A stretch of DNA of 64,000 nucleotides from Lactifluus volemus (lineage: Eukaryota > Basidiomycota > Agaricomycetes > Russulales > Russulaceae): assembly GCA_022376515.1 (NCBI GenBank), contig WTXI01000006.1:868001-932000 (forward strand), in the 5' to 3' direction. The translations under genes were made by a program, and so were the position numbers. The notes beneath the pieces are model-generated. The model ran no database searches, had not been told where the DNA came from, and worked only from the letters and a program-made list of their open reading frames with translations. Within the stretch, counting starts at the first letter, position 1. Every line of letters begins with the position of its first letter. Positions 37,937-49,502 of the stretch are shown piece after piece.

Positions 37937-40346
37937 CTAAAAGGGCCATTCAAGGTCCTCCCCGTAATTCCAATGGACAGCCTTGGTGGAGATATACTCA
38001 TCGAGGCCGTGTCTGCCTAATTCGCGACCTATTTGCGAGAGGGCCTCAATTAGCATCGCGGGACATTGCTAGTTATTGAACAACCTCGCGTACCGATACC
38101 GCTTTGTTTCTTGCCACCAAATGGCACGTTGTTGTAGAGGACATTGTATTGATTGACCCAGACCTGAATAAGATAGGTAAGCTCAAACGAAATGCAATCT
38201 GAATTATGTCCTACGGTCCCGGCCTCCAGAGCGGATGACACGCGATGACATTGAGACACGTCAGCTATGATGGTCTGTGAGCCAGAGACAGAATTTTGAA
38301 GCGAAAGTAAAGGTGTTACTGGAGTGAAGGCCAGCCGCAAGCCCGTAAGTAGTATCATTGGCGAGGTCAATGGCTTCCTGTTCAGTGTGGAACCTGCCAA
38401 CGGAAAGTACAGGCCCAAATATCTTCACTAAAATATCAGCGCATTGGTTAGTGAAATTTCAGGCAGCGCGCACCTCTTCTTTCACCTGGTGAGTGGAGCA
38501 GTGGATATTATGAGGTCTCTTTCCATATTTACGTGCGACACTTACTATCTTCATATCAGGGCGAACATCAGTGAAAACTATCTTGCTAGTTAGTGTCTGG
38601 GTTTCAAGAAAGCGAAACCGGCAAACTTGTAGCGTCTACCCAGTATCCGGCTGTCTGACGTCTTTGTCCCCCGAGAATTACTTTGGCGCCTTCCTTCTTC
38701 CCGGACTCGATGTAGCTCCACACACGGTCGTATTGAATCTTGGAGACCTTGAAGCGTGTCATGAGTTAAAAGCAACGCACCACTAAGAGAACAATTACTG
38801 ACTACAGGACCTCCACCAGATCTCTCATCGAAACCATCTCCGATGACAAGTTGCTTGGCTTTGGCTGCTAGGGTAGTGACAAATTTATCATAGATGGTGT
38901 CTTGGACATAGAGTCGAGATCCAGCCGTGCAGTCCTGGCCAGTGTTGTAAAGGATACCCATGGCGGCCCAGTTCACAGCTAGCGGTAAGGTCATAGCTAT
39001 AGTTATGGTGTTTTATCCAGACATATCAAGTACAATACCTTGTTCAATATTTGCCGACTCGAATATGAGATGCGGCGACTTCCCGCCCAATTCGAGAGAC
39101 ACTTTCTTGAGATTGCTCGTTGCAGCAGCTTCCATGACCTTGCGACCGGTGACGGTAGAGCCAGTAAATGCGACTTTGTCGACACCCCTATGTGCAGCCA
39201 GTGCTGCCCCTCCAACCGAACCCAGCGATGGGATGGTGTTGATTACCCCTGGAGGGAAACTGAGGTGATGTAAGGAAATATCAAGACAGATAAAACCACC
39301 ACCATACCCTGCTTCTTTGACAAGTTCGGCCAATTTCTATGGCAAGGAGTGGGCCATATAAGTCTCGAAACGTTTGGAACTTGTGGAGAGGGCGTACCAG
39401 CGCGGTCAGGGGAGTAATTTCCGAGGGTTTCATGACGATCGTGCACCCGACTGCAAGCGCGGGCGCGACTTTCCATGCCCTTGGAAATATGAGTGGGAGT
39501 GGCCTATGACATCAGGAATGTTTTGCATACCACATCATGATGGGATAGTTCCACGGGATTCTGTCGGATGTCACCTCAGTGGCGATCAAATTAGCACACT
39601 GCTGTAACTGGCTAACATCTGAGCACAGACACCAATCGGCTCCGGATGGGTGACTGCAATCTTGGTCTTGTGGTCAATTTCAATACTCTAACCAAGTGTA
39701 AGCACTTCCGCCAAAATTGCTCGCGCCAAGATACACACCTCGCCAAGGATTTTGTCCGCCCAACCGGCATAGTATCGAAGACACCCGATGCTATCGCCGA
39801 TATCGAAGTCTCTAAAATGGGGCAGAAAAAATGAGAGCCGTGCTTCTGTAATTATACTGTCAACCCACCGAGCAACCTTGACCGGCTTTCCGTTGTTCAG
39901 ACATTCCAGCTCCGCGAGGATCTGCTTATCTCTCTCCATGAGATCAGCCAGCCTGTGTATCAACCTGGAACGCTCGAAGCCCGACACATTTTTTCCCCAG
40001 GTTTCGCGGAAAGCCTTCCGTGCCGCTGCCACGGCAATGTCGACATCTTTCTCAGAGGCTGGTACATCGTGATGTATCAGAGGCAGCAATCAATGACACT
40101 ACAATAACTGGGAAAATCACCAGCGGTGACTGTGCATAGAAGTTGCTCTGTCGAGGGGTTATAGACTCTGTGGGAGAAGAAGTGTGAAGGGTGAGCTTGG
40201 TAGAATATAGGAGATGGGGGTTTATGCTACTTGATTGGGTCAAGGCTGTCTACAGACGGCACAAACTCATTGTTGATGAACAGACCCGTGTGGACTGAAA
40301 TCTTCGAGTTGGACTTGGGGATAATCACTTCAGCGACATTTGCCAT
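37937..40346 (-). CDS. NAD(P)-dependent aldehyde dehydrogenase
   Basis: Oxidises aldehydes to acids. The start [20 protein letters not shown] at 40346 is followed by [19 protein letters not shown] and, after an intron, [15 protein letters not shown]. Family motifs run in order: [44 protein letters not shown] (about 39780), [48 protein letters not shown] (about 39130-39190) and [14 protein letters not shown] with the general-base Glu. The catalytic Cys is in [15 protein letters not shown] (about 38900-38950). The end reads [40 protein letters not shown] and EDLEWPF at 37937. About ten introns. No targeting peptide is evident, which suggests a cytosolic enzyme. Confidence 0.94.
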
Positions 40347-40742
40347 GATGGTTACTGGCAAGAAGCAAGGAAGCAATTCCCAAGTCTTAAGATCCGGTTT
40401 CGTTAGGAGTCTCGAAATGTTCCCGTGAACGCGTGCCTAGATTCGGCAGAAAAAAACTCGATAACGCCTTGCGCGTTACCATAGGCCCGGAACACTAACT
40501 ACCGCTCACTGCCCGCCCTAACGCTGCAACTATAGTGAAGCCTGGAGGGGTTGGCGTGAGATGAGAGATAAGATAATACATCTTAATCTGGCGGCTCGTG
40601 CCACCACCCAATAACCAAATAGCGACACAATCCTCGAGGCCTCGATGCCAAGCTGCGTCCTATCCTGACACGAGGGTCAATAACCTCCTTCACATTAGTA
40701 AGATATCACAACCAAGTTGCAAAACATAGGGTGTCCTCCAAA
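40347..40742. other. Intergenic region upstream of aldehyde dehydrogenase
   Basis: The 396 bp between two minus-strand genes should hold the aldehyde dehydrogenase promoter and the 3' UTR of the acyl-CoA-binding gene. No other element was recognised. Confidence 0.4.
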
Positions 40743-42339
40743 TTAAATACCACGATCCACCATACTCCTCGCCGGTGTCTTTCCCACTATGGCCCACCAC
40801 AGCACCCGAATTGCTGACTTAATCTCTCGCCTCCGTACACCCGTCCTCCTCCACACCATCTTGATCAAAGCGAGTGTGCAGAATATGAACGAAAGATCTA
40901 AGAACAGCCGCCGCAATACAACGAACGTTGGAGATCGTCCTTCACCATTAGCAAGGAGCATGGCGAATTGTCGTAGCGTCCTCAACACACGAGCTAAACC
41001 CCTGAACACGATGGCCCAAAGTCCCATCTCATCCAAGTCAAACGGAATAATGTCACGTGCACCGTTGGGAGAGCCGCGCCCGGCGAACACTGGTGAGGAC
41101 CTCGATGGACCTGGAGACGACGTAAATGGCTGGGTAACAAAAGATTGGGATTCCATTATCCCGATACGTTCGGAAAGGGCTGCAAGTTGGGTCTGAATTC
41201 TCTCTATGGCTCGTTCAAGTGCCAGTTGGGAGGGTGCGGAGAGGGAGTGCGGCCTCGCTGATAAAGACTCGGAACGGCGAGAAACGAACTGGCTCGTAGG
41301 CAACCCTATATCGCGGGGGGTGGCTTGTTCGGCGTAGGGTTGTGCAAACGAGGACGAAAGAGAAGACGTGTTGCCCCCAAAGGCGGACAGGGTTTCGAGA
41401 CCCTGCGGTTGCGAGGCTGGAATGGCAGGCGGTGACAATACCGCGGAACTGGTACCTGGAGTACGGTATCTGTTGGACGAATGAGATGAGTGCGGCCTGT
41501 TTATAGCCGCGGTCTGTTCTGAAGCCCTCGAATGCATTGCCTCATCATCTGTCGTTTCTTCTTCGGAGATCCCGCCCTCATGCTCAGCCCGCAAGTCACT
41601 TCGAAGAGACTGTGGGATCTGTGGCGGTCGATAAATAGATCCCGAAGCTTCTTCTTCTGAGGTGGAGGAATCAGAGTCCGGCGATCTCGAAAAAGTTGCT
41701 ACAATGTTTTAGTCGCATTAAGAGGTTCGATATAAAAAGGCATACCACTATGGACAAGATTGGTCGGATCCCCTCCGAAGGATTCAAGTTCACGGACAAG
41801 GTCTCTGGCTAAAGTCTTGTCCGAGTACCTTCGAAGGACCTAGGCAGAATTAAGTCCAAATCGAAAAAGAAGCAACACGTCAGTGCGAGGTAAACTAACC
41901 TTCAAGAGGGCATCTACATATAGCCATTTTGCCTCGTACGGATCTAGATCCTTGTGCTTTGCCCATGCATCCCTGAGAGAAAAGTGTCAGCAAATGGTAG
42001 AGTAAGACTTGTTGGACTCACCATTTAGCACGACCCAGCATATCCCAGATGCCCGGTCTCGGAGACTTGACATTTCCAGCGGTTGCTGGGACGAGAATGC
42101 GTTAAGGACAACATGAGTGGCGTGGATAGGTGGTGACGGGCTCACCCTGCTTGTAGAGGCTGGAGGACAACGTTACTCAAAGGGAAATAAATGAGGGGAT
42201 TAATCAAGGAAATGGTGACATGCCTGTACATTGCAAGCTTTTCTTCATAGCCTGTCTGTATGGGACCAGTCTTGGGGAAGTTTTGTACAATTTCCACCGC
42301 CCGATCGAATTGGGCATCGATGAGCTGGCGCGAGTTCAT
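40743..42339 (-). CDS. Membrane-anchored acyl-CoA-binding protein (ACBD5-like)
   Basis: The N-terminal acyl-CoA-binding domain is rebuilt across short introns: MNSRQLIDAQFDRAVEIVQN, KTGPIQTGYEEKLAMY, then a YKQATVG-like link, RPGIWDMLGRAKWDAWAKHK and WLYVDALLKVLRRYSDKTLA (41820-42339). A long Ser-rich disordered middle follows (40900-41690). A likely coiled segment QLALERAIERIQTQLAALSE and an end with hydrophobic helix LRRLFLDLSFIFCTLALIKM plus a basic tail stop at 40743. This domain order matches ACBD4/5-type proteins, which tether organelles (peroxisome-ER) and bind acyl-CoA. The ATG at 42339 is used; the in-frame GTG at 42360 is not a credible start. Confidence 0.87.
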
Positions 42340-42632
42340 GGTTTTACGTATCCCGAGCACACTCTTCCAATGCTAACAAATGAAAGAATAGAGATCTGAG
42401 TTGGAGTGTCAAAGATGAAGTGGGGACGGAAGCTGAAACGTGCTGCCTGAGTGCATCAGGCGCGGCAGTCAATCGTGACTTAGTTTCCCCGAACCGGTCG
42501 GAATAGTATCAGGTATAACATATCAACATATCAACACGCAAGACTTTGTAATCGTGAAACGGAATATAATTATGATGTAGACAACATGGCAACACTCATG
42601 CATGAGAATAGGTTGGAAAGGAATTGGGGTCT

Positions 42633-43055
42633 TCAAGGTACAACTACTCTAGTCGATGTCGTCCGGGCACCAGAAACTCCGTTTTTCCAAGTGTACTTCA
42701 AACCGCCCCGTATAAGTTCTTCTCGTGGGCTCACTTCCTTTCCTATCAGGGGAGACAGTTAGAATAACAGGAAGCAAAAGTCTAAAGGAGCGATCAATGA
42801 CAGACCTCGCCATACGAGACGCCCCCAAGCCTTCCCATGAGTGCCATCATTCTTGAGAGATGTTCGTGTAATAACCCAGTAGCAGTCTACAATCCTCTTG
42901 GCAGTCCACCTTGTCTGGTGGACACGCTGGCCAACGCCGTCTGTAGGGTATCGCGACAAGACTTGAAACAGGTTCGCGGGCTTTGTGGTAAGGCCCGAAG
43001 GAAGTTTCTTCGGTAAAAGCTTTTGGAATGCTGTAACGACGCTTGCACTACTCAT
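42633..43055 (-). CDS. Probable mitochondrial small ribosomal subunit protein mS34
   Basis: This is a small basic two-exon protein. MSSASVVTAFQKLLPKKLPS at 43055 could serve as a mitochondrial presequence. The core reads ANLFQVLSRYPTDGVGQRVH, QTRWTAKRIVDCYWVITRTS and GTHGKAWGRLVWRG. The intron donor follows, and exon 2 adds KEVSPREELIRGGLKYTWKN, with the stop at 42633. The pattern LF-VLSR-P--GVG-RV---RW, then CYW-ITR and HGKAWG matches animal MRPS34 as I recall it. The gene is divergent from another probable mitochondrial-translation gene, which supports the call. Confidence 0.62.
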
Positions 43056-43159
43056 GTTATCTTTTTTTTTATTGAGCGCGTTGGGGTGAGCTCAGATGGA
43101 GGGCGGGGAAGCGAAAGGGCGTGTTCAAACTCCGCCTATGCGCTCTCTCCAAGTCGACC

Positions 43160-43777
43160 ATGTCTTTAACAAGCTTGGCCGGTCTGAAGGTCCGACCACG
43201 CAATATCACAGGGCTGTTTCATCGGCGATATACCCCACATATATCCCAGAGAGGCCCAGAGCTTGTCGAGACGGATGATTGTGCTATTCCAGTGAGGCCT
43301 ACATGGTCTGTGGACGATTTATTATCCTCATACGCGCGGCCCTCAATATCATCTCCTGCGTTGCGCCGACTTCACTTATTATCTGCACTCATCCCACCGG
43401 AGGAAGATACGCCAGAGCATGCCAAGCTTACTCGAGAATTGGAGGACCTCGTGAAACTTGTGGAGAGCGTCAGATTCTTCGACGCCTCTGGTGAATCGGG
43501 TTCTGCAAACACCATTGTAGATGCTCGCATCTGGGCTGAGGGCGTGGGTATAGATCTACGACAAAAGCCTCCCGGAGACCATGATCAAGAGGCTCTCGAC
43601 CGTGTAGAACTCCTCTCCAGGACAAGTCGTACAGAGAATAATCTCTACGTAATACACTCTGATCGGGTGGCAAAGAAGTTAGTGATTTTGAACGCCGGAA
43701 AGCTGTTTCCAGCTGACCGTTCCGTGCTGCAGAAAATCTCTAGTACTGTAGGATCTTGTCTCACAAGAGCCGTATGA
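43160..43777 (+). CDS. GatC/Gta3-like subunit of mitochondrial Glu-tRNA(Gln) amidotransferase
   Basis: The protein has a basic start, MSLTSLAGLKVRPRNITGLF and HRRYTPHISQRG, fitting a mitochondrial presequence. A motif WSVDDLLSSYARPSISSPAL follows. Then come LRRLHLLSALIPPEEDTPEH and KLTRELEDLVKLVESVRFFD, which resemble the two-helix GatC fold (LA-L---EE, EL--I--FVE-V--VD). The later DARIWAEGVGIDLRQ and VELLSRTSRTENNLYVIHSD are like fungal Gta3-domain proteins. GatC holds the amidotransferase that turns Glu-tRNA(Gln) into Gln-tRNA(Gln). The call is by pattern memory only. It appears intronless. The in-frame GTG at 43121 was not used. Confidence 0.55.
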   Translation: MSLTSLAGLKVRPRNITGLFHRRYTPHISQRGPELVETDDCAIPVRPTWSVDDLLSSYARPSISSPALRRLHLLSALIPPEEDTPEHAKLTRELEDLVKLVESVRFFDASGESGSANTIVDARIWAEGVGIDLRQKPPGDHDQEALDRVELLSRTSRTENNLYVIHSDRVAKKLVILNAGKLFPADRSVLQKISSTVGSCLTRAV

Positions 43778-43986
43778 TTGATCCGCCAAGTCCAGTGCCA
43801 ATCTACGGAGCCTCTGCATTGAAGCGCTTCTCCTTTCGACTAGGCTGTTCAGGTTATGCGGTCGCAGTTCATTGAGAGGGGATGTTTAGCACAAATGTAT
43901 CTACACGACCTTGATTTGTCATCAAGACGCGTCAATAAATCGCGTCGCGCTACAGCTTGAGTAGTATCCGCGGATTGCATTTTTCC

Positions 43987-45808
43987 ATGAGCTCACGCTC
44001 ATCCATAACAGGTGAACTCCCAATCGACTCATATTTTGGCTCGACAGGCCGGACCTCTGGGAACAAAGAGAATAAGTCTCTCAAACGGAGGCAGCCTCCC
44101 GACGATGCAGAACGAACCTCAACGAAACAGAGGTTAAGGATAAACCCGAAGGATACGAATCCGAAGACTCAGGAAAACCTTGACGTCGGTGAGAGCTATC
44201 GGAATTTTGAGGTGTGGCATTACTGTAACGACACTTTCCCTGTTCAGAAGTGGTCTCTCAGGCCAACGCATCTGGAACGACGTCCGTACCGGCTCCAGTT
44301 ACAGTAGAATTCAATTGTCATATCCAGGAAGCTCTCACAATCTCGTCGACTCCCGCCGAAGACACGGGGCGTCCTGAGGGGGTTGTATCTGTTCTACCGA
44401 CACCGCAGTCTGGATCGTGTGAGTGCAAGAAAATACCCAGAACTGACGCCATACCACATCTTCATCCGCCGGCGTCTCATTCTGAAGTTCAAAGTGGACC
44501 CATTATTCCCTTGCATTTACCTCACCCTCCTCTAACGCCGTCTCGTACAAAGACAAAACCCGATCATGTTACACGTTCCTATCGAATTACACCACAATCT
44601 CAGCGCATAGTGCCCTCGTCTCAATGGTCTATCGATGAACAAGCCCCGGATTCTCAGGCTTCGATGGAAGTAAATAGCGACCCTTTTCTTCCTCAGCAAG
44701 AACCAAAGGGCCTAATCCTTCTTCCATTGGCAACCCTTGACGCACCGTCACGGTCTCCTACGATACCATCCCTGGCTCCAGTCAAATCTGGAGTATCCGC
44801 TCTTCCGACTTTCATTAGCCCTGGTAGGAAAAGCTCTTGGAAGGATCTTCCCAGTACGGGAGATATTTCGAATATGACGACACGTCCACCATCCTTGTCC
44901 AGCTCTCCTCGTTCGGCATCGTTATCCTCCAACGGTTATGGCCCTCGACATCAAAGTCAAAGCAGCCAGTTTGTGCCGACATCGCAATTTGATGAGATCG
45001 AACTGAACTTTCCGTCTGGAAACATTGCCGCTTCTCCTTCGCATCCTCCGCGTATGAACCACAGCGAGGCCTCGTGTTCTGCTAAACGGTGCGGCCACGT
45101 ATTTGTTGTATCATTTGAGTTGTCAATTAATGACTTATGTCATTTATGTCGTTTAGGCTTGATCCCGGACCTCTACAGGACCAAGAATCACATCCCGAAG
45201 CAATAGTCACGGAAGAGTCATTGTCGAAAGATCCCTCTTACAAACTTCCAATACTTCCATCAAGCCCACTGACACCTCTAACCCCTTCCTCTTCATCCAG
45301 TGCTATGGGACCAAATGCGGACGCTGTAGGAGAAAACGCATCGTCATCGCAGCATACACGGGACAAAATCTTGGGGAGCTCCCCACCACCACCTCCCATT
45401 GCCGATCCACAGTGGGGCGGCACATCACAGCACCTTGCCGAGTTGGATTTTCCGGCGGAAGATCTTGCATCTGATGAAGACGAGACCTTCGTTCGTTCGT
45501 CCCCGGCCCCTCTGCGGCTACGATCTGCGGATGTCAGAAATACGAGTACCCCGGCCAGCAATACGCCTTCTACTAGTACTAGTACACTTCACATATCGCA
45601 CGCAAAGCTACGAAGTATCCCTGCCCCAACTATTGAGCTCGACAGCGATGGTGAAGAGATATGTTCTTCCGATGGTGGCTTTAGTCCACCCGCAACAAGT
45701 CAGATATCTGGCGTCGGAAGGTCCTATTTCGACCTCGTTGGGACTCTGCCCTCTGAAGTGGGGGATTTCCTGGATATGGTTGGCACGGACACTTTTTCTG
45801 ACGTCTAG
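43987..45808 (+). CDS. Ser/Pro-rich protein of unknown function, probably nuclear
   Basis: The gene has three exons with canonical introns near 44189-44252 and 45090-45156. It starts MSSRSSITGELPIDSYFGST. A basic segment NKENKSLKRRQPPDDAERTS and KQRLRINPKD is a likely nuclear localisation signal. The middle is low-complexity and rich in Ser, Pro and Thr, with several SQ sites (ITPQSQRIVPSSQWSIDEQA, RHQSQSSQFVPTSQFDEIEL) that could be kinase targets. Acidic patches (ASDEDETFVRSS, LDSDGEEICSSDGGFSPPAT) and a more ordered end GRSYFDLVGTLPSEVGDFLD precede the stop at 45808. SQ clusters are common in DNA-damage proteins, but I recognise no domain and propose no function. Confidence 0.65.
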
Positions 45809-45914
45809 TTACGCGCTCTCGTTTGATTCAACACTGGTTAAGCTTTCTTTGTCACTGCATCATAGCATTTTCACTGTACAATTTCCAACAAGTAATACAT
45901 GTCATCATAAACAA

Positions 45915-47733
45915 CTATATTGCATGTTCGACATGCTGCGAAGGTTCCAGAGAGATATTATCTTCAATCAACGTACTACGAGATGCTCGACTTCCATCAT
46001 CAGATTTGCCCTTGTGCACGAGCTGTAATCTGCTGTCGTCAGAGACCTCAGAGCTTGTCGTCGGCCGCATTTTCTCAGATGCACGCTGGAGAGCCGTGAG
46101 AGTCCCAACATTCTCGGGATCAGGCACGATGACACTGAACACCTGAGAGAGCTGTTCGAGCGTGACGTGTGCCGTCTCAGGATATACGAAGTAAACGAAG
46201 ACGCCAGAGATGATGCAGAACCCGACGAGAACGAAGTAATACCCGCCCGAGATGGCGTTGAAGAGCGGCGGAGTGATGAACGCGATGATAAAGTTGGACA
46301 TCCAGTTGGAGACGATGGAGAGTGCAGCCCCTTTTGCACGGGCACGGAGCGGGAAGATTTCTGCTCCTAGAAGCCAGGGAACTGGGCCCCAGCTAATCAC
46401 ACATCATAAGGTCAAAAACTCGCGAGCTGAGAAACACTCTCAAAGATAAGAGCTCACGTGGCGCCGAAAAAGAACAGGTAAACGCAGACGGCAGCAAAAA
46501 TCCCATCTGCGGTAGGGATCCGAGCGTCGCCGAAAGGGAGAGCATCGGCATGGAATTGTAGTCCGCCGATGATCGCCAGTGCTATCGCCAGAGCACAGCT
46601 ACCAACAAGAAGAAATATCTTGCGTCCCCACTTGTCGATCAGAAACATCGTGGGGATCGTGCCAGCGCAATAGATCAGCGCACACGCCCCAGAATACAAT
46701 AGTGCTCGAGGTATTGTGAATCCTGCCCGCCCGAGGTTTTCAGGCAGAAAATATAGGATGGCGTTGATGCCATTGAACTGTGCGAATAGCTGACATGTTA
46801 TCCCCATGATGGATTGGCGAGTATACTGTTTGAACATTGGCCCCATGGCGCCTCCCCAAGAGCGTTCTCACTCTCGATAGTGGCTGCGATCTCTGCATAA
46901 CTCGCCTGGATCGCGGGGTCGGATATATCTCCTGTTCCGTGTAGGTCTGCAAGCGTGACAAGACCCTCCATGGGGAAGCCGTTTTTGATGAGCCAGCGTG
47001 GTGTCTCAGGGAGGAAGATCGTCCAGCTGAAAAGCATCGATGCGAGAACAACCTGTACGATGTAGGCCCTCTCCAGGAGATCTCGTTGGTATGGCAAAAA
47101 AGAAGCCGTAGCCAACCCAAGCCGAGACAGCATAGCCAGCGTTGAGACAGAGGTACTCGATCGAGACAAAAAGTCCCCGTGCGTGTCCAGGAGCGATCTC
47201 GCATTGTAGAATAGGGACAGTCATGGAGAGCATACCAACGGCCAAGCCCTGGATGGAACGACCGACTATGAGAGTGGTGAGGTTGGGAGCAAAAATCTGA
47301 ATGAAAGCCGAAATGAAATAGATGACAGCGCCGATGCGTACGGCCATGCGTCGGCCAAGAATGTCACAGACATACGCGGAGCCTATGGAAGAAAAAAGAG
47401 CAGTGATATTGAGGCAAGCGACAGTGATGGCTACGATCAACTTCTCGTAAGTACACCCTTATTCAATTGCCATTGAGATCACGCACCAATGATGAACGGG
47501 TTAACCCCCGTATCACTCGTCTGGATTTGTTCCATCGTAACGTCCTTCCCGAACATCCTCTTGATAAATGAAGGTTGCACCTGGTTAGCGGCAATTATGC
47601 CTTGGCTATAACCGAACATAGCATCTCCCAGCGATGCTAGGGCAGAAGTGGCGATGAGCAAAGGTCGCCCAATCATCCATCGAGGGTATCTCGGGACATA
47701 GGTCTTTGGTTTCAAGGAAGAGAGCGACAACAT
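45915..47733 (-). pseudogene. MFS sugar transporter with three single-base frame breaks
   Basis: This is a 12-helix sugar porter. It starts MLSLSSLKPKTYVPRYPRWM at 47733. Family marks are GYSQGIIAANQVQPSFIKRM, ILGRRMAVRIGAVIYFISAF, VGRSIQGLAVGMLSMTVPIL, LPETPRWLIKNG, LFAQFNGINAILYFLPENL, FLIDKWGRKIFLLVG and WGPVPWLLGAEIFPLRARAK, with a cytosolic tail ending at 45915. Homology switches reading frame three times within about 250 bp: near 47088, 47065 and 46841. Each switch is explained by one missing base in a run of C or G. As printed, the frame stops at 47006. The rest of the gene is well conserved, so these may be sequencing or assembly errors rather than true decay. It is divergent from a dehydrogenase gene 120 bp away. 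Confidence 0.8.
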
Positions 47734-47853
47734 GTGGAAACTTTAGAGTAGAGGTGAAAATTGGGAAACGGTCATACTTAACTATTCGATTTCGATTTAG
47801 ACAGGTGGACGCGGTTGATTGCCACTCGGCTATCTTGCAACTCATCTCTGGTC

Positions 47854-49263
47854 ATGTCCGCTGGTCGTCTTCGCAACAAAGTAAAAATGAAATATGTCTC
47901 TCCATCCACCGGATAGCTGAACAATTCTATCTACAGGTCGCACTCATTACCGGTGCCGGATCGTAAGCTGATTGAAGGTTCGGATCTTCACTATGGGGGC
48001 TTATCCTACTTATCAGTGGGATCGGTCTCGAGTCAAGTATTCTCTTTGCACAAGAAGGTGCAAATGTCATCCTTGTCGATGTAAACTTGGAAACTGCTCA
48101 GAGGGCCGCGGAAATCGTTAACCAGAGGTATCCCAACGTCAAAGCGCTCGCTGTTAGGGCCGACGTTGGGAAAGAGGCGGATGTGAAGGCTGCAGTTGAT
48201 ACCGCGGTAGAAGAATTTGGTCGTTTGGACGTCATGGTATTGTGTCTTCTATCGTATACACAGGGAGGCTTAAGGTTTACTCTAGTTCAACAACGCCGGC
48301 AAGTCTTTCCTGGGGCCCTGAGTAGTCAGGTTAACCCCATTTGGTCTCTAGGAATAATGCATCCTGCCGATGACCATGCCCTCAACACAGAGGAGAAGAT
48401 TTGGGATCTGACCATGCAGATCAACGCTAAAGGAGTTTGGTGGGGATGCAAATATGCGATACTCGCGATGCGCCAGAATCCAACAGATGAATCGAAGGGT
48501 TTGCATACTGGTGGAAGCATCATCAATACCGCGAGCTTTGTAGCTTCGATGGGGGCTGCCACCCCTCAACTTGCTTGTGAGCACCCAATGACCAGACACT
48601 GCTTCGCTGATTGAGATGTGCATCGGCATGCTACGCAGATACTGCGTCCAAGGTAGGTTTAGCCTTCAGCGTCCGGAACACTGGATCCGACCGGTCCTTC
48701 TGAATCAGGGTGCGGTCCTTGCCATGACGCGTGAGCTAGCAATTGTCCACGCTCGCGAGGCCATACGGCTTAACACTGTCAGCCCGTAAGTCCGATCGCG
48801 ATGACTACGTGGTATTCAAAGCTGACCATTCACATCAGCGGTCCCCTCCAAACACGTACGTATAGTTGTGAATTCAAATCATTGGGGATTCTGAGCTCGT
48901 TGGCACATAGCTCTCTTGATGAATTTCCTCAACACGCAGGAAAAGCGCGATCGCCGTGTCGTGCATCTACCCATGGGCCGGTTTGGCGAGGCTGTCGAGA
49001 TTGCCAAGGCTGCCCTCTTCCGTGAGTGACGGATTGGTTTACGTCTTTGATTTATAAATCCCAACTGAAATCTGTGTCAATACAGTGGCTTCTGACGAGA
49101 GCAGTTACATGACTGTGAGGCTCTTCACAGAAGCTACCTGAAGGTGGCTAACTTTAGACAATTACAGGGCACGGATCTCAAGGTTGACGGTGGTTTGACG
49201 TCTGCGTACGTCACTCCTATCGGGGAGCCAACGCTACCAGCTCCTACCAGTCTTGCGGGATAA
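47854..49263 (+). CDS. Short-chain dehydrogenase/reductase (SDR)
   Basis: Classical SDR oxidoreductase. Exon 1 is MSAGRLRNK (start 47854). Exon 2 begins VALITGAGS and continues IGLESSILFAQEGANVILVD (cofactor motif TGAGSGIG). LAVRADVGKEADVKAAVDTA and LDVM follow, then after an intron AGIMHPADDHALNTEEKIWD. The catalytic residues YTASK are joined over an intron at about 48570-48640. RELAIVHAREAIRLNTVSPG, LPMGRFGEAVEIAKAALFLA and ESSYMTGTDLKVDGGLTSAY lead to the end LPAPTSLAG at 49263. A Glu/Asp at the end of strand 2 (LVDVN) favours NAD over NADP. The substrate is unknown. It may be co-regulated with the adjacent divergent sugar transporter. Confidence 0.92.
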
Positions 49264-49502
49264 GGCTCGATTGTTAGGAGAGTAAACGAGAGGTTGGGGT
49301 TCTCTATGCGACATGAAGAACTTTCAGAAGCAGGGTTTACATAGAAAGGCATATAAATAACAAAAGCAAGTGACGAGAGCTACGGTATCTCATGCAGATC
49401 TCATGAGTTAAATCGAGGAAATTATCAGTAATCATTTTCACCTCTCGGGTGACATCGTACAGTGAACGCCCGAGGGTATCGGTGTCACAGAGTGAACCAA
49501 TT

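Noticed and set aside
42340..42360. GTG start adding seven residues to the acyl-CoA-binding protein.
   Set aside because: Fungal nuclear genes rarely start at GTG, and the ATG at 42339 opens the family N-terminus.
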